Source of the DNA: Eulemur rufifrons
Lineage: Eukaryota > Chordata > Mammalia > Primates > Lemuridae
Assembly: GCF_041146395.1 (NCBI RefSeq)
Contig: NC_090983.1
Coordinates: forward strand, 62,813,501 to 62,877,500
Reading direction: 5' to 3'
Length of the DNA: 64,000 nt
Made by a program: the position numbers and the translations under genes. Of the stretch, positions 11,691 through 49,319 are shown in pieces (the stretch's first letter is position 1; each line of letters opens with the position of its first letter). Under the pieces are notes generated by a model. The model was not told where the DNA came from. It searched no databases and worked only from the letters and a program-made list of their open reading frames with translations.

Positions 11691-14600
11691 ACCAGAAAGC
11701 ACAGTCAAACTGTAAGATCATTGTGTGACTTGTACATCATCACAAAGATAGTGGTGATGGTGGTAGTGCAGTAGCACCATTGCTCTTTCCTCTACTCAAC
11801 CCTCACCACATTAACACTCTGTAACAAAAATCTATAAAGAGATTTTCACATACCTCCCAAAGATCTAGTTGCTCAGAACAGGAGAATGCCACTGTTACAG
11901 GAGCTTCCTCTGCTATAGCATCCTGATATTTCTCAAATATTGCCTTTGTTCAACATCCATAAAATTACACATTTGCATTTCAGTTGTTTTCTAGGTATGC
12001 AATAGCTTCCCTCTTTCTCCCTCACCCAACTATTCTCATTCAAAGCTATTTTCTTGTGGTTCTACTTAACTTATAATGATGTTAAACTTTTACAAACTAA
12101 AAGATTGTGTCTTAAGTGCAAGGCATTAGGTATTGTGATTGATCAGTGCCCAAGCTTAGAATATTTCATCATATGCTCTTGTGGTATAAATACAATTTGT
12201 TTTAATATCAAATACAGAAAATTCACAGGAAGACATGAGTTATTAATAACTGAAAACATGGAAAGAAATTACCACAAGGCTTATTTATATAAACTATTAA
12301 GTGGAGGTTGAGATGACTAACAAGAAGTTATTTCAAATTAATGTTATTACCATGAATAGAATAAAACATCCATAGAAATGAAACAATAAGAATGCAGAAC
12401 CATACAATCAATTGACCAATTTCATTGCTCTGCCAATTGTAACCAAAGTTTTCAATAAGAATAGGAAGAATTAATACAGAAATGCTACCAAGAAAATATT
12501 ATCATGAGAAGTGGCAGTATTAACATGGTTATTCTTGAAAAACTAATGTTAAAAATCAGATGAATTCCTAAATTGTAGTCATGACATCTGTAACTTCCAT
12601 TAATTTGTATTTTAAAAGATGTGAAATAATTTAGTACACCTGTGGTTCTAAGCACTATGTTTAACCTATATTCTTTGTACTTCCTGTTGTCTATTTTTAT
12701 GTTTTTATATTGAAAATAATCACAACCGTTAGCATTTAAACTATATTATTTTTGTACTGACATATGTTAAGTGTTTGAGTATATAAGAAAATTCCACACT
12801 ATTTTCGTCATCCTTATTTAGGAGTAAAATTCAAGGATCAGTAATCTTACAATTAACTCCTCCAAGTAGTCTCCTCAAATGCCATTATAATTATAATAGC
12901 ATTGAAATGATATGACACCCTTCCTCCAAATGTTAAAGAAATAAGATAAAAATATTGAGGAATCCCTAGTTTTTTATCTCCTAGGCACCTGTGTATTTCA
13001 ATTAAAGGGACATTACCTCTTTTTAGCTGAAATTTGCATTTTATAATTTTGATGGAAAAATGTATTGTATCAGAATGTCTGCCAGTTAAAGAATAATATA
13101 TTTTTTAAAAGAACGTGTGTAATCACTTGAAAATGTCAGTCATCTGATATAAAGCAGCTCATTCACATCTGGCTAAGTAGTACCTTGGAATGCTTTAAAC
13201 AAAATGAAACAATCTACCAAAACACATACTAACTACTTCCTAGTCTTTATGCACATAATGTAGCATGAAATCATGATGCTTTTGAAATATTCTGTGCAGA
13301 AATATTTATTTTTTAGCAAATATTTTCTTCAAACATTGGTATGTGGTATTGACAGTGTAATCTACTTGCACAACTAGTTTTGCAATAACCTACAGATAAC
13401 TGTAAATAAGAAAAATGTAAATTTCATGTAAAAATGGTTGCAAACTTTTGGTAGCTCAAAGAAGTGTACAAGTTGTATTGAAAATATAGTATATATACAT
13501 AATTTAAGAATGAAGCATATAATTTCTGATCTATTTATACATGAAAAATCCAAGAATTTATAAAAGAAATTATTTTGGGGAAAAAGAAAGTAAATCTCAT
13601 TAGCTAGCTATGATACTTTTACTAGAGAAGCCAACTATTTCCAACATTTTACTAGGTACAGTACTAGGTATAGGCATGGTGGTGCTGATGTATTTCATGA
13701 AATCACATAATTGTAACAGTGCTACAGTTTTACTGAGTTCCATCAGGACACTAGTAAGCCTGACTGAGTGGTAAAAAGCATTAAAGAAACATAAAAACAG
13801 TTCATTTATTATTGCTTGTCAAGACCACAATAGTAATTGACTAAAACATTTATTGCTTATTTAAAATTTCTGATGGCTAAACAGGCTTTAAGTTATGTGT
13901 GAAACAACTTTTTTAATAAACTATGCTTGATTCTTTTTATTAAGAATGAAAATATCCAAATACTACTTTCTTTTGCCTAAGTTTCATACTTTCTTAAGTT
14001 TCTACCCAGTTGCTTCTCTATTATTTAAGAAAAAAAATCAAACAACCTTCAAAGAAAGTTTTTAAACAAAATTTGTTGATTGTAATGTGGCATGTACTAA
14101 ACTAAGGACTGTTTTATAGTCTGTTTAGGGGCTTAGACTCCCTATTCTTCATTTTTAAGATTTAAAAAACCAAGAGAACATTTCTCCATGTGATAAATGA
14201 AAAACCAAACCAAATGCAGGTAACAGAAAACACTGTATCAATAACTATAACTGAGGCCAATCAGAAAATGAGAATCTTAAGTATAAAAAGGCTAAATATT
14301 TTTAAATTTCCCATTAGATAATTATCTCTTGCCATAAGATAAATTTGAGGATACTATATTTAGGTATCTATGGGAAATTAAATATGCATCTAAAAGCTCA
14401 GCAAATCCTAAAATCATTTTAAAACGGCCTATAACTTTAAAAAAACATGAAACTTTGATTAGTATGTTTTTGAAACACTCATACTAGCACTATTCAGGTT
14501 ATCCTTTGAAATTTCAGTAATCATAGCAAAATAAAATGTAAGTAATATAGTCAGCTAAAATGCAAATGACTGTATGCATGTATCCATACATATTTACGTT

Positions 14601-16671
14601 TTTATGGTGAAGGGAAAAGGTTGGAATTAAGAACTAATCATTCCTGGCATACATGTCTTTGAACATAGCTATTAAATGATGATATAGGCCAATTCTCACT
14701 TACTGTAGGCTTTCTAAACTGCCACCATCTCTGATGTTACCGCAGGGGTACACCAGAAAAACACAATAGCACACAGGCAAAAACCCTACTCATTCTCTAA
14801 CTGCATAGCACATCATCGTGATGCAGAAGTGTTGCCAATGTCTAGTTGCTATATATTCAGATACGGAGAAGCACACCCGAGTTTTGAATGCTAGCAAAAT
14901 AATACACAAAGCTGCATATTACCAAGCTACTTGGATAGAAGAAATATTAAATATGTAAGACTCTTTATATGCCTAAAAAATACATATTTTTAAAAACAAC
15001 TAGAAAGCGACATGGTAGGAAATGATTAAAAGCACAGATTTCTCAGCATTCAAATAATGAGCAGATAGTGAGTCAGACAGAAATATTTCACAAGTTTCCC
15101 AATGCTTTGCTGGAAAGTAGTCTTATGGTCAGTATTCTAAATCACAGGAACAATTTAATTTATGGACGTATGTGACATTATGACCTTATTCTAGACTACA
15201 AATCACCTGGACAGTATTCATTTAAAATCCTGTCTACATTCATCAGTATAATAACAGAAGTTCTAAATATTTTTTATTGGTATCATCTAATGCTATGTCT
15301 AAACTCTAGACATACTCTTAGATGATATCTTAGCATCATGTATTTATTTGAAAGTGCTTAATTCGTGATGTAAATGACTAAGACAAAAAATCGGGATCTT
15401 TTCATATAAGTATCAAAGTTATAAAACACCCATGACCCATGACCACATTTAAAGTTTAAGGGAAAGAATATGCTAACCTTAAAGAAGTCTTGGATTTTAC
15501 TCATCAGATTTAATTTACCAGATATTTACAAATTTATTCTATTAATTTCCCAGAAAACTGCTATAAAGAAGTATTTGAAAACATATCATTTATGAGTTTG
15601 TCAAATATAAAAGAACAAAGAAAAGCACATTTCTGACAAATAGTATTTGTTTATCCAGTTTAGTAATGCCATAGGTTATAAGTGAACTTGATTTGTATAT
15701 TTTACTTAAAGAAATAAACACAAATTGATTTTTTGTTATTTTTTAATTGCACAGATTTTAAACTAAATTAATAAATCCTGTTTTCTTTCAGGGTAAATGC
15801 CTTTTGTGGAAACAAACATATAAGTTGATTACATTTTTTTTCCTGGATGCATGGTTAAATAGATAAAATGAGCAATCCTTGAAATTACATTTAAGGTGGA
15901 CCAAATTAAGATTCCCATAGTATTGATTGCTTTTGCCTTGACATAATTTAAAATGTGTAAACTGCCACTCACAATAGAAGTGCAATACCTGAAATTTAAT
16001 CATTTGACAGTCTTTTAGATATAGGTGAATTACTGCACTGTTATTTGAACTGAAGCATCTCACAATATGTATGTAACAAATTTTGTATGATACAAAACTT
16101 TACAGCAAGCTATTTGAATGTTTATTAAAAAAATTCTCAAAATGACATGGAAACATGTTTACTGTATAAATAAAAGCACTTATACATTAAGAGTGTACAT
16201 TAGTAAATAATTTACATTGTAAGAAAACCAGGTGTGAGTTATTCAGTACAAACTACCACACTATATTCACATTGCAGTCATGTGCATCATAAAACTATTT
16301 AATCTTTAGTAACAAATGTCTGTTTATATCAGTTATTTCTAAGCATCAAAAAAACAAATTGCGTTTCAGTATTAAAATCCTGACAAAATATTCTCTATGC
16401 CTAATAGTTTTATAAGGTAGTCTAATGTAAACTGCGAAAGAACTGCTTGATCAATTAAGTTGGATCCACATGGAATGCTAGTTTTGCTAGAAAAATGAGT
16501 CTGTGGTCAAAAAGTTTGGAAAGCATTAGGTCAAATAAAATTAAACATGATTTTATGAACCTTGGGCTTTCACATGCTAACATACATTATCAAGTTCACC
16601 GAGGAAGGTGAGAATGTCTAAATTTGACCATGGAAACTTCTTCGTCATAGGCCTCCTTGGAACATCTTCAA
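11691..16671. other. KCNH7-GCA intergenic region, distal part
   Basis: Five kilobases of AT-rich DNA. The open frames here are short and uninformative, with no similarity that I recognise. No tRNA, snRNA or CpG-rich segment was found. TTTATT (AATAAA on the minus strand) at 16121-16126 could be a distal GCA poly(A) signal, but this is speculative. Confidence 0.4.
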
Positions 16672-16924
16672 CACATTAACTGCCATGTGAGTTGTGTTTA
16701 ACTCATGCTAGTTTTGAGCCTAGAGGCTTGTGAAGTATATATAACGCACACGTCTCTTTACCTTGGGAGCATGTAAGTCACACATAGAAAACAATAAAAA
16801 ATAACAAATTTTTCCATTGAATTAGAAAAATTGTTTTGTTTTCAAAGTTTTTATTCTATTTTCATAATAAAACACTGTGGTCCCAAGGAAAAAAATATTT
16901 TTTTCTAGTGTGGCAGTCAATGTG
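16672..16924. mobile_element. piggyBac-type miniature transposon
   Basis: A 253-bp non-coding element. The left end (after tcaa at 16668-16671) reads cacattaactgcca. The right end, reverse complemented (after ttaa at 16925-16928), reads cacattgactgcca. The termini therefore agree at 13 of 14 bases and sit on a TTAA-type target site, with one copy mutated to TCAA. This fits non-autonomous piggyBac elements, which are known from the mouse lemur lineage. It lies 1.7 kb past the GCA stop, possibly inside a long 3' UTR. Confidence 0.7.
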
Positions 16925-16929
16925 TTAAA

Positions 16930-18662
16930 AAAGAATGAATTAGAGGCGAGAAAAAAGAGTTCTAATACAAAGTGTCATCTGGCAGAAACTTATATGAATC
17001 ATATCATATGTAATTTTTAAAGTTTTACTTCAACTGTGAGCCTCCAAGTAAGGGAGATTATCACAATTGACTTCACAATAGTTCAGTGGCTTGACCATCT
17101 GTAACGTGGATGTTAAGATCCCAGGTTGCTGAGTCACATTATCACCATGACATACACTGTGTCTGCATTTGCTTTTCCCTACAACACTTTTAATTAGAAT
17201 TCTGGTTTTTTAAACAGCTCAGTCAGTGTCTTCTCACATTATCAAATATATATTCATGGAAAAAAAACCCAGCCAGAGGACAAAATTATATGGATTATTT
17301 ATTCACACATTATTATAAAACTGACCAAGTAAATTTGACAGCAAAATATTTAAAATTATCAATGTTAAAATGACTATATATTTCTTCCTTTCCAGGATTT
17401 TTAAAAGTGAAAGTTGATTTAAAATTCTATAAGTTTATTAATTTGGACACTAGTCATATTAAAATTATGTCATTCACTTTTAGGCTGGAATATATTCAGT
17501 TAAAGTGTAAGAAAAACTTGGGGTATTTGCCAAGAAAGAAGCTAAATTAATTATAACATCTTATTCCAGGGATCTTAAATGCTAAGGACCTGATGATTCG
17601 ACTTAGCATTTCTCCGTGGTGACATTAATACCACTCAGACATGTTGCTGTGCTGCCCCCATGCTCAATATCCCACGTAATACAGACTCACTCGAAATACT
17701 TATTGCTTTACTAATGCCAAAACCACCTGCTAGCAGTTAATAATTCAAATGTAAAATTTCTGAACATTTAAGTAGTTACTTAAAATTACTTCATTTTTTA
17801 ACTTCGTAAACACTTAACATTACATATAAATAACATAAAAATAATAAATTTAAATGTTGACATTTCATTAAAAATGTCATTTCCAAAAAATTTAGATTTA
17901 GAGAAAGATGCCATTTTAACTATATCTTCACCAATGAAAGAGTACAAACAGAAAAGCTATGATTATTAAAAGATTTTTTTTCAGTAAAGACAATAAAACA
18001 TATTGAAGAAAAATATATGCTACAAAAAATAAATAAGGAAAAACAATGCCTCCTGTAGTCTTATTTCCCTACAGATTTAACTTACGATAAATTTTTAGAC
18101 CTATAATTTTCTTCTTCACAGGCAAAGTCCAATAAGTTTCTGTTCTCTGATTATGTGATCAAGGAATAAACCATATTACAAACATGGCACAAAATCCAGG
18201 CTTTCCCTTCTAGTTGACCCTCAAACACCAACAACTACAAACAAAATTTAAAAGTATAATTTATAACCTTCAGGTAAGTATAAATTAGTTTGATCTAGGC
18301 TTTCATCATTTCGCTTCTTATGCAATCTGTCTTTTAAATACATTCCTCTAGATGTATATTGTTAAAAATTAAGGCTAAGAAGCATTTATATCAATTAATC
18401 ATATATCAGTATTTTATGACAATATGCAGATATTTGTAAAATGAAAAACTTTTCTAAAAGCAGTAATATTCTAAATTAAAAAAAAAAAACTCTTTTATTG
18501 CTTTGAACTATGTGCCAAAATAAAGGCATACAGAATGGGAAGAGATGTAACAGGTAGGAAGAACATGGAAAAGCCGCAGAAGTTTTAATTTAAAACAGTC
18601 CAGTTCACTTCGTCCAAACAAAAGAATTCACAGTATTTCTTCGGCTTTCGAATTCTAGACAT
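16930..18662 (-). promoter_or_regulatory. Probable GCA 3' UTR / downstream region
   Basis: Downstream of the GCA stop on the minus strand. Candidate poly(A) signals (TTTATT on plus) occur at 18494-18499 and 17298-17303. No reading frame or clear repeat was seen. The real transcript end cannot be decided from sequence. Confidence 0.35.
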
Positions 18663-42418
<23,756 letters not shown>

Positions 42419-42759
42419 GACGAGCGGAGTGAGCGTCAGCCTTCAAGTCCGCCCTGCAAGGAGAAAAGCACAGGCGCTGATGCACGTGAAGCCGAAAGAC
42501 GCACTAACAGCGCGGTGCGCTCCTCCGAGCCCGCCCCCTCACACAGTCCAGCCCCGCCCTGCCCGGTTCTGACTGGCTGAGTCCCGCCCTGCGGAGTCCG
42601 TACTGCTGAGCCCTCCCCTTCCCGGAGTCTAGCGCACCCTTCTCGGCTCTGATTGGCTACCGCACATCCCAGCTTGTCCCTGTTCGGCTCTTATTGGCTC
42701 GCTAAAGTTCTCGCGCGCTCTCCTTCTAAGCCCCGAAGAGGCCTTTTCCGCTGTTACTT

Positions 42760-43990
42760 CCCACTCGGTCAGGAAAGGTTCTCCTAGTCATGAGCTAATT
42801 CAAGTTTTGTTTCTCCCTAAAAATCCCAGATCGGCAAGTCTGTGACGACTTTTAACTACTCCACTGTTTTCAAAACACATCTATTAAATTCCAAAGTTTG
42901 CAGAGTTACATTTATTTTTGTGTAGTGGTGATGTCACGTCAAAACTTTGAAACTATGACCACACCTGTGCCCCAAGGAGAGTGCTTCTGTACTAAAACAC
43001 ACTGGACGCCAATTTTTATGCAAAGGTTATTTGTAGTCTGTTTGGTACATAAATGGTAACCTGAATTGTCAGGTTTAGCAAATAAAAATACAGGTTGTCT
43101 AGTTAAATTTTATTTTCAAATAAACAATATTTTTAAAGTACAGGTATGGCCCAAATATTGCACAGGATATGCACCTATACGAAGAAATGATTTGCTGTTT
43201 ACAAGTTGATTATATAGAAGGCATGTTTCATATCATCTCGCAACCTTACCAGTGACAGCCTTTCGGCAAACTCTTAAGAAGTGCCTCCTACTTACATAGA
43301 TACCGAGAGGAACAGCTTGGTTTTTATCATTCGGTGAAAAGTTAAATGCTCAATTACTTTGGCTTATTAAGTAATAGCAATTGGCAAGTCTCCTTTTCTC
43401 TGAAACTCAAGTGAATTTTGTAGCTCCGGCTTTAAAAGGACAGGACAGTTCTCGCTTCATCTTAAAAACAAAAACAAAAAGACCAGGATGATGTTATTCT
43501 GAGTTATCTTTGAAGTACACAAGGGGTAACATGTTGCTTAAAAATAAGGCTGTCAAAAAGTTTTAACTATTAGCAAAGGAAATCAACCTTGCAGAACTGA
43601 GTGGCTATTGCTCAGCTACACTACAGAGGAGGAACATGTTGGACCTTGTGAAACTTAATTTTACCAGGAAGGGGCAGAGAAGGGAAGCTAATGTAGAAAC
43701 TACTCTTGAGAAAGTGTCCATTTGTTCCTCTAACACAATGAGAAATACATTAGCCAATAAGGTTAAATTATTGGCATAAATAAATAAATAGAGGGGAATG
43801 GTAAAACCTTAATAAGAGGAAAGAACATATAGCTTATTAAGGCATCAAGTGATAAAGCATTAGAAAGCAGAACAAATTGTTTCATTCCAACTGAATACAT
43901 ATTCAAAGAAATGCTTAGAAAAGATTGAGTGTTTACATTTACAAGGTTAATCTAACTCTATGGTCAAAACTTTTGTGCATCTTCTTTTCA
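42760..43990. other. GCA-IFIH1 intergenic spacer, first part
   Basis: No gene. At about 43065-43175 (aattgtcaggtttagcaaat, cagttaaattttatttt-like) there is a probable ancient repeat fragment whose family I could not assign. Confidence 0.4.
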
Positions 43991-43999
43991 TCAATATAG

Positions 44000-44410
44000 C
44001 CTTATTGGTATATTGCATTTGTGTATGTTGGGAGTCAAGTCTCCATGGGTCTGTTGCATTTCTGCACATCTAATTTCAAAGATAATATTACCCTCCAGGG
44101 CAAAGTTTGGGTAGGTTTTCTAGCAGCCCTTTTAAAAGACAGGACTTTCCTAAGTGTGGAGTTCCTCTCATCTGATAACAAACTCACTGCATGTGCAGCA
44201 CCAACCTGGCAGCTCTACTTTACTCTGTGGGACTCTGAAGGGAGGGGAATCTATCTATAGGCATATGAAGTTCATGTTGCCTATTGTGTTTTGAGTAATA
44301 AAGTCCTTTGTCTCTGATCTAGAAATCTCATGCCTTCTGCTAACTTCTATGGAACTGTAACAGGCTACTTGTTAGCTTGCAAGTAGAGTAAAATATCAGA
44401 TCCTTCACAG
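44000..44410 (+). mobile_element. Candidate solitary LTR
   Basis: LTR-like organisation: a moderately GC-rich body with gggactctgaagggagggg, then ttgagtaataaagtcctttg carrying AATAAA at 44297-44302, and ctctgatctagaaatctcat, as in ERV LTR R/U5 regions. The family was not assigned and no partner LTR was seen. Confidence 0.4.
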
Positions 44411-44724
44411 TTCCTGACAATATATCTCTTTTTTAGAAAAGGGCTACCCAGGAAAGTTCCCACCGTGAAGATACACAGAGGACCTTGAACAACACAGTCT
44501 GCAGCATCTCTCTCCCTAAAGCTAGTATTTCAAATTATAAATTTTCTAGTATAAAAAATTCAAATGAACTGATGGGGAATTTTTTGAATAATAATGATAA
44601 TTTGCCTCCATGATTCAGTCAATATTATATGAACAATAGCATTTGATAAAAATATAATGTATAAAACAATTATAAGTCATACATTTTTCTTTTAATTAAA
44701 TACTTCACTCTATAACAATAGCTA

Positions 44725-44890
44725 TATAGAGACTAAATACTGTGTAGCAGGCACCATGTGTTGTGAGGTGTTATTCCCCAAAACAATCCTATTGGGTATA
44801 TATATATTATTGTTATTCCATTTTACAAATGTGAAAAGTGAGGTGGAGGATTGTATTTCATTTACCCACAGTTGCATAATTAGCAGCTAA
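44725..44890 (-). repeat. MIR-like SINE fragment (antisense)
   Basis: gtgtagcaggcaccatgtgt, aacaatcctattgggtat, ccattttacaaatgtgaaaa, and cacagttgcataattagcag follow reversed MIR order. Confidence 0.6.
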
Positions 44891-45489
44891 TTGTTTTTAA
44901 CTTTATTAATGCTGATTTCATTCATTCACACACACAAACTATGACTTCAAGAGAATAGGTTAATTGGTTCTAGTCACTATGGTCCATGCTAACTCTTGAA
45001 GAAACTGTGGAATAAATATTTTAGGGATTGCAATTGACTTCAAGTTCATTTGTTGGCAGTGTGACACCAGCAAGCATAATACATCTTTAAATCTTGGTTT
45101 TCCAATGCAAAATGAGGATATTCCCTATTAGAAGATCAATTAGTCCTCTTTATGTTGTAACAGAAAATCTAACTCAATATATCTAAACAAGAGAATTTAT
45201 TGACTTCTGTGACTAAAATCCAGGACTGGCTTCCAATTAGGTTTCATCTGGCATATCAATAGTTTCTCTCAGGATTCATATTTCTCCAGCTGGGCAATCC
45301 CACCTAAAGATGGTTTGAGAATGGAGACAGGAGTGATTTCTCCAGGAGAAAATCTGGGAGCAGTTTTATCAAAAATAAAATGAATGAATACTGAGCATAG
45401 AAAACATCAAGCCCATTCATATACTCATAGAGTTGTGAAGATTAAATGTAGCAACATATAGAAAGCTCCAGAAAATATTTTTCTTTTAG

Positions 45490-45740
45490 CTCTTATTCAC
45501 TAAATATTTGTGGAGTGCCTCCTATGTGCCAGGTTCCATCCTATCACTGGGGACATAAGAAGATTCAAAAAGAGTGAAGGCACACTGCCTGTCCTTGTGG
45601 AGCTCACAGCTTACTAGGAATTGCAGATAAGTCAAAATGCAGTTGCAACAAAGTGAGATGAGTGCTCTGGCTAGAGGTAAGCTCAGGATGCCATGGAACC
45701 ACATAAGGAAGGTGCAGAGAAGTGTAAGTGTAAGGTAGGC
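45490..45740 (-). repeat. L2 LINE 3' end (antisense)
   Basis: ttattcactaaatatttgtg, gtgcctcctatgtgccaggt, ctgtccttgtggagctcaca: the reversed L2 3' end. Confidence 0.75.
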
Positions 45741-45881
45741 ATAGTCATGACATCTATCCCTACAAACACCCTCAATACATGTCACCCTGTCCCTTACGTA
45801 CAGATGTTTACATTCCTATCCTCTGATTATGTCACAATAGTTCCCTAGACTCTGAGCAGCTCAATTTAAAATGACTTTTTT

Positions 45882-46189
45882 GGCCTGGCACAGTGGCTCT
45901 CACCTGTAATCCAAGCACTCTGGGAGGACGAGATGGGAGGACTTGAGCTCAGGAGTTCGAGATCAACCTCAGCAAGAGCAAGACCCCATCTCTACTAAAA
46001 ATAGAAAAAATTAGCTGGGCATCCTGGTGCGTGCCTGTAATCCCAGCTACTCAGGAGGTTGAGGCAGGAGGATTGCCTGAGCCCAGGAGTTTGAGGTCAC
46101 TGTGAGCTAGGCTGACGTGACACCACACCACGGCACTCACCCAGGGAACAGAGTGAGACTCTGTCTCAATCAGTCAAATAAATAAATAC
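45882..46189 (+). mobile_element. Full-length Alu, plus orientation
   Basis: ggcctggcacagtggctctc through the linker aaaatagaaaaaattagctg to the right arm and a tail of (aaat)n type. It has no linker insertion. The duplication is unclear because both flanks are T/A-rich. It is intergenic between GCA and IFIH1. Confidence 0.92.
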
Positions 46190-48346
46190 TTTTTTTTCAA
46201 GGTTAGGCAGAGCATTAGCAGTACAGGTAATGAAGTAGAAAGTTACCTTCTCTGCCTTCATAGCCAAGGTTTTTATCTTCCCACTGGGAAACATAGATTA
46301 TCTCTCTTTTCTATTAACTGTCCAAAAAGTCTGTAATTGTACATAGTTACAATTTCGTTTAATTGATGTCAGCTTAATCCATTCCCATGCAGTTAAAGTT
46401 TGTTAGTTAAAATCCCACAAGGTGGCGGCAGAGGAAACACCATCTATGAGTATTAATACAGAGAAGCCTCAGGAAGGAAGCGAGGGAAGCCTTTCCCACT
46501 CACTACCTTTCTGAGAAAGGCATGGATATGACAATATCTAGGTCCTTTTCTGAAATAAGTTTCCGGTTTTCTCTACAGCTCCTTGTGAGTGTTCCACAAA
46601 TATTAAATGTTAATTATTATTCTTAATTCCCAATGAACAGGATGCAGCACATTTATGAGAACATAAACAGTCTGTTTCCAAAATGAATAAAGCATTTCTG
46701 AAATGTCTATCAGATATCACTCATAGTCTATGCATGCAGCCTTATTTACTTTTTCTGTCTATTAAAAATTATAAATCCTTCATCTTGAAATATTTTTAAA
46801 CAGATCATTTGGAGTAATAAATTATTTGAACCACTCTATAATTAAATAGAGAAAAATCTCTCATATAATATAAATATGTCCCTCTTGAGGTTTTAACTGC
46901 ACCTAAGGGAGAAAGAATGAATGAAATTAAATCACCTGTGCTAAATTCTAAAATTTTGAACATATTCTAAGGATTAAGAAAGACCGTGCAAGCTCCCCTA
47001 AGCTGCTAAATCTATATACTCTCAACACAAATACTCAAATAGACAGGCAAATGTAACACACACACACACACTTAGAAATTCAGAGGAGAAAAAAATGAAT
47101 TCTTTTAGAAATAATCAGAAAATATATTTTATAATGCAGTATAATTTTATGTTATAAAACATGATATAATTTGTGACTTCAGTAAAAAGGCATATCATCT
47201 TTTCATTCATTTACTGACTTTATTCATCCATTCTTTCATTTATAACAGTAGCAGCATAATATAATTGAAGTCCCTTTCCCTCCCTCAACAAAATGGTATA
47301 CAGGTTGCAGAGCTTGCTCAACTTTTCTAATATTTGATTCTATGAGAAATTGATGGTACAGGTAGCAGCTTAGCATGAACTCATATTGCTACTTGTTGAG
47401 TGTATATAAACATTAGCTAGTATAAGAAGGTAATGATACAATATTTCTATTTTTGCAATAATTCTTTATTCATCATGTTTTAATCTCCCAGCACAGAGAT
47501 TTTCAGATATCTTTCCAAAAATACATAACCCCAAAGTATAAAACCAAAAAAAAATTTGCTCTCTGGAGTAGGGATAGGGCCTAGAGCTTCACCCACTGAG
47601 CCTCTCTCCATTCACTAAGTCACATAAAGTCCTCTCAGTTTAAACAGTAGTCACCCAAGACATGATAAACTTGCAATAAAAGTGGCTGTGCATTATTTTG
47701 GTGTGGAAGTTGAATTTCCTGATAATGTTCCTGACTTCCCTCTTTATGGTTGGTAAAAGCATAAGAAACTCCAGTTACTATAAGCAAGACAGTTTTTGTT
47801 TTGTTTTGTTTTTTAATGACATGAGAGTTCCTCCTTCAGTCCCTCATTTTCTTTGCTGAAAACCGTAGGTTGAAGAATGCCAAGGGCCTAGGTAACAGTT
47901 AAGCAAGAGGTAAGCAAATATTGTTCCAAAGTAACTCTGAATCAGATTGCCGGCACTTGCTACTTTTTCTCCAGTTTCTCTTCTCCAGTTTTCTACAGAC
48001 ATTAGGTGGTCTTTTCAGTTTAATTCATATGTGATCCAATTTTTCCAAATATTAGCTAGATATTTATGCTCTGAATTGTCCAAGGTGCTACTGCCATGAA
48101 GTTATGTATTTATATAATACATAATAGGTTTTATGCATTCCAAGCAAATAACTGACAATGCTTAATGGATTTGGCAGACGAATGTTCCAAGCTACAGTAT
48201 GTCCCTTAATAAATTGTTGAAAATATGTGTACATTTATATCATAGTTTTAGCCAAACTGAATTATTATGAATGATTTATGAATATGTCTACAAAGCATAA
48301 TCCAGTTTGCAAATTCTCTTAATTAGGCCAGGAAACTATATACAAG
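46190..48346. other. GCA-IFIH1 intergenic spacer, middle part
   Basis: AT-rich. It contains a short (CA)n at 47056-47070 and a (TTTTG)n-like stretch at about 47795-47812. No gene or clear transposon was seen. Confidence 0.4.
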
Positions 48347-49304
48347 CAGTCCCAGGTTATGGACAAGATAAGTTACTGAGAACATCTTTAGGTCAGATTT
48401 GTATGTAACTCAGATCCCTGATGAACAGTGCATATACTATAATAGTAATAGTAATAATAACAATACTATATTGGCTCATCTGTGATAATAATAATATGGT
48501 GTAATACTGTAATAATAATAATACCCCTGTCCTGTGATAATAAGTTGCAGAAACTATTGTGCTCTTTCTTTTAATTTAAACAGAACATAAAAACAAACTC
48601 ATACAAAAAGTTGAGAAAGGAGATAGGAGAAATTTCAAAAAAGAATATTAAAGGTTAACACTCACCTAATGTTGCATCAATGTCTTGCCCACTGGAAGGG
48701 GCATTTTTGAGGCATGAAGGTAGACTGGCACTAATCGGAAGATGATGCTGGAGATGGTGCTGGAGAGGATCGAGTGGGAGCTGGAGAATCAGGATTTGAT
48801 TCTGTTGCTGTAGGAAGGGAGCTCACCACTGAAGTCGGCTTCTTGAAAAAGGTATCTAAGGTTGTCTGCTCAGCCTTTTTCTTTTTTTGTCATAAATGGC
48901 CTTGTAGCAGCTGATGTCCTCACTAACTGCATGGTAAACCTTTGTAAACCCCTCAATGTTAGGATCTTGCTGCCCAAGTTTAGCAAATCCTGCCTCAATG
49001 AGACGAAAGGCTTCAGCTAATCCTTTCATTGTAAATTTTCTTGGCTCTCGATGTTCTGATATTTCGTGTTCTTGTGTTTCTATCAGCTCCTCCTCTATCT
49101 ATGAGAGTAGCCACCAGCATAAAGATGCTGCGCCAACGTACCACTTACGCAGTGTGAGTTTGTTAACGTGTGCAGAAGACATTAGTTCCCGAATTATTAA
49201 TTTAATTATTAAATTATAAATTATCCCTATGGGGCGCTTCAGGAGCCTGTTCATAAGTACTAAACACCATTATGTTCAGTCATCTGTAACCCAGAAGCTA
49301 CCTG
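48347..49304 (-). mobile_element. Tigger (pogo-type) transposon remnant
   Basis: The left end cagtcccaggttatggac and the right end (reverse complement caggtagcttctgggttac, followed by TA at 49305) look like degraded Tigger termini. On the minus strand, about 48730-49110, a C-terminal transposase piece can be read: EPRKFTMKGLAEAFRLIEAG, then QQDPNIEGFTKVYHAV and a Ser/Pro-rich tail, typical of Tigger/jerky-type proteins. The catalytic part is missing. An (AAT)n-rich patch at about 48440-48540 lies inside. Confidence 0.7.
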
Positions 49305-49319
49305 TATACAATTTGTTTC

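Noticed and set aside
48430..48545. Possible CRISPR-like or satellite array from repeated aataat units
   Set aside because: It is a simple AAT-rich microsatellite without spacers, in a primate genome.
48956..49219. Plus-strand 87-codon open frame
   Set aside because: It is antisense to the Tigger transposase C-terminal remnant on the minus strand.
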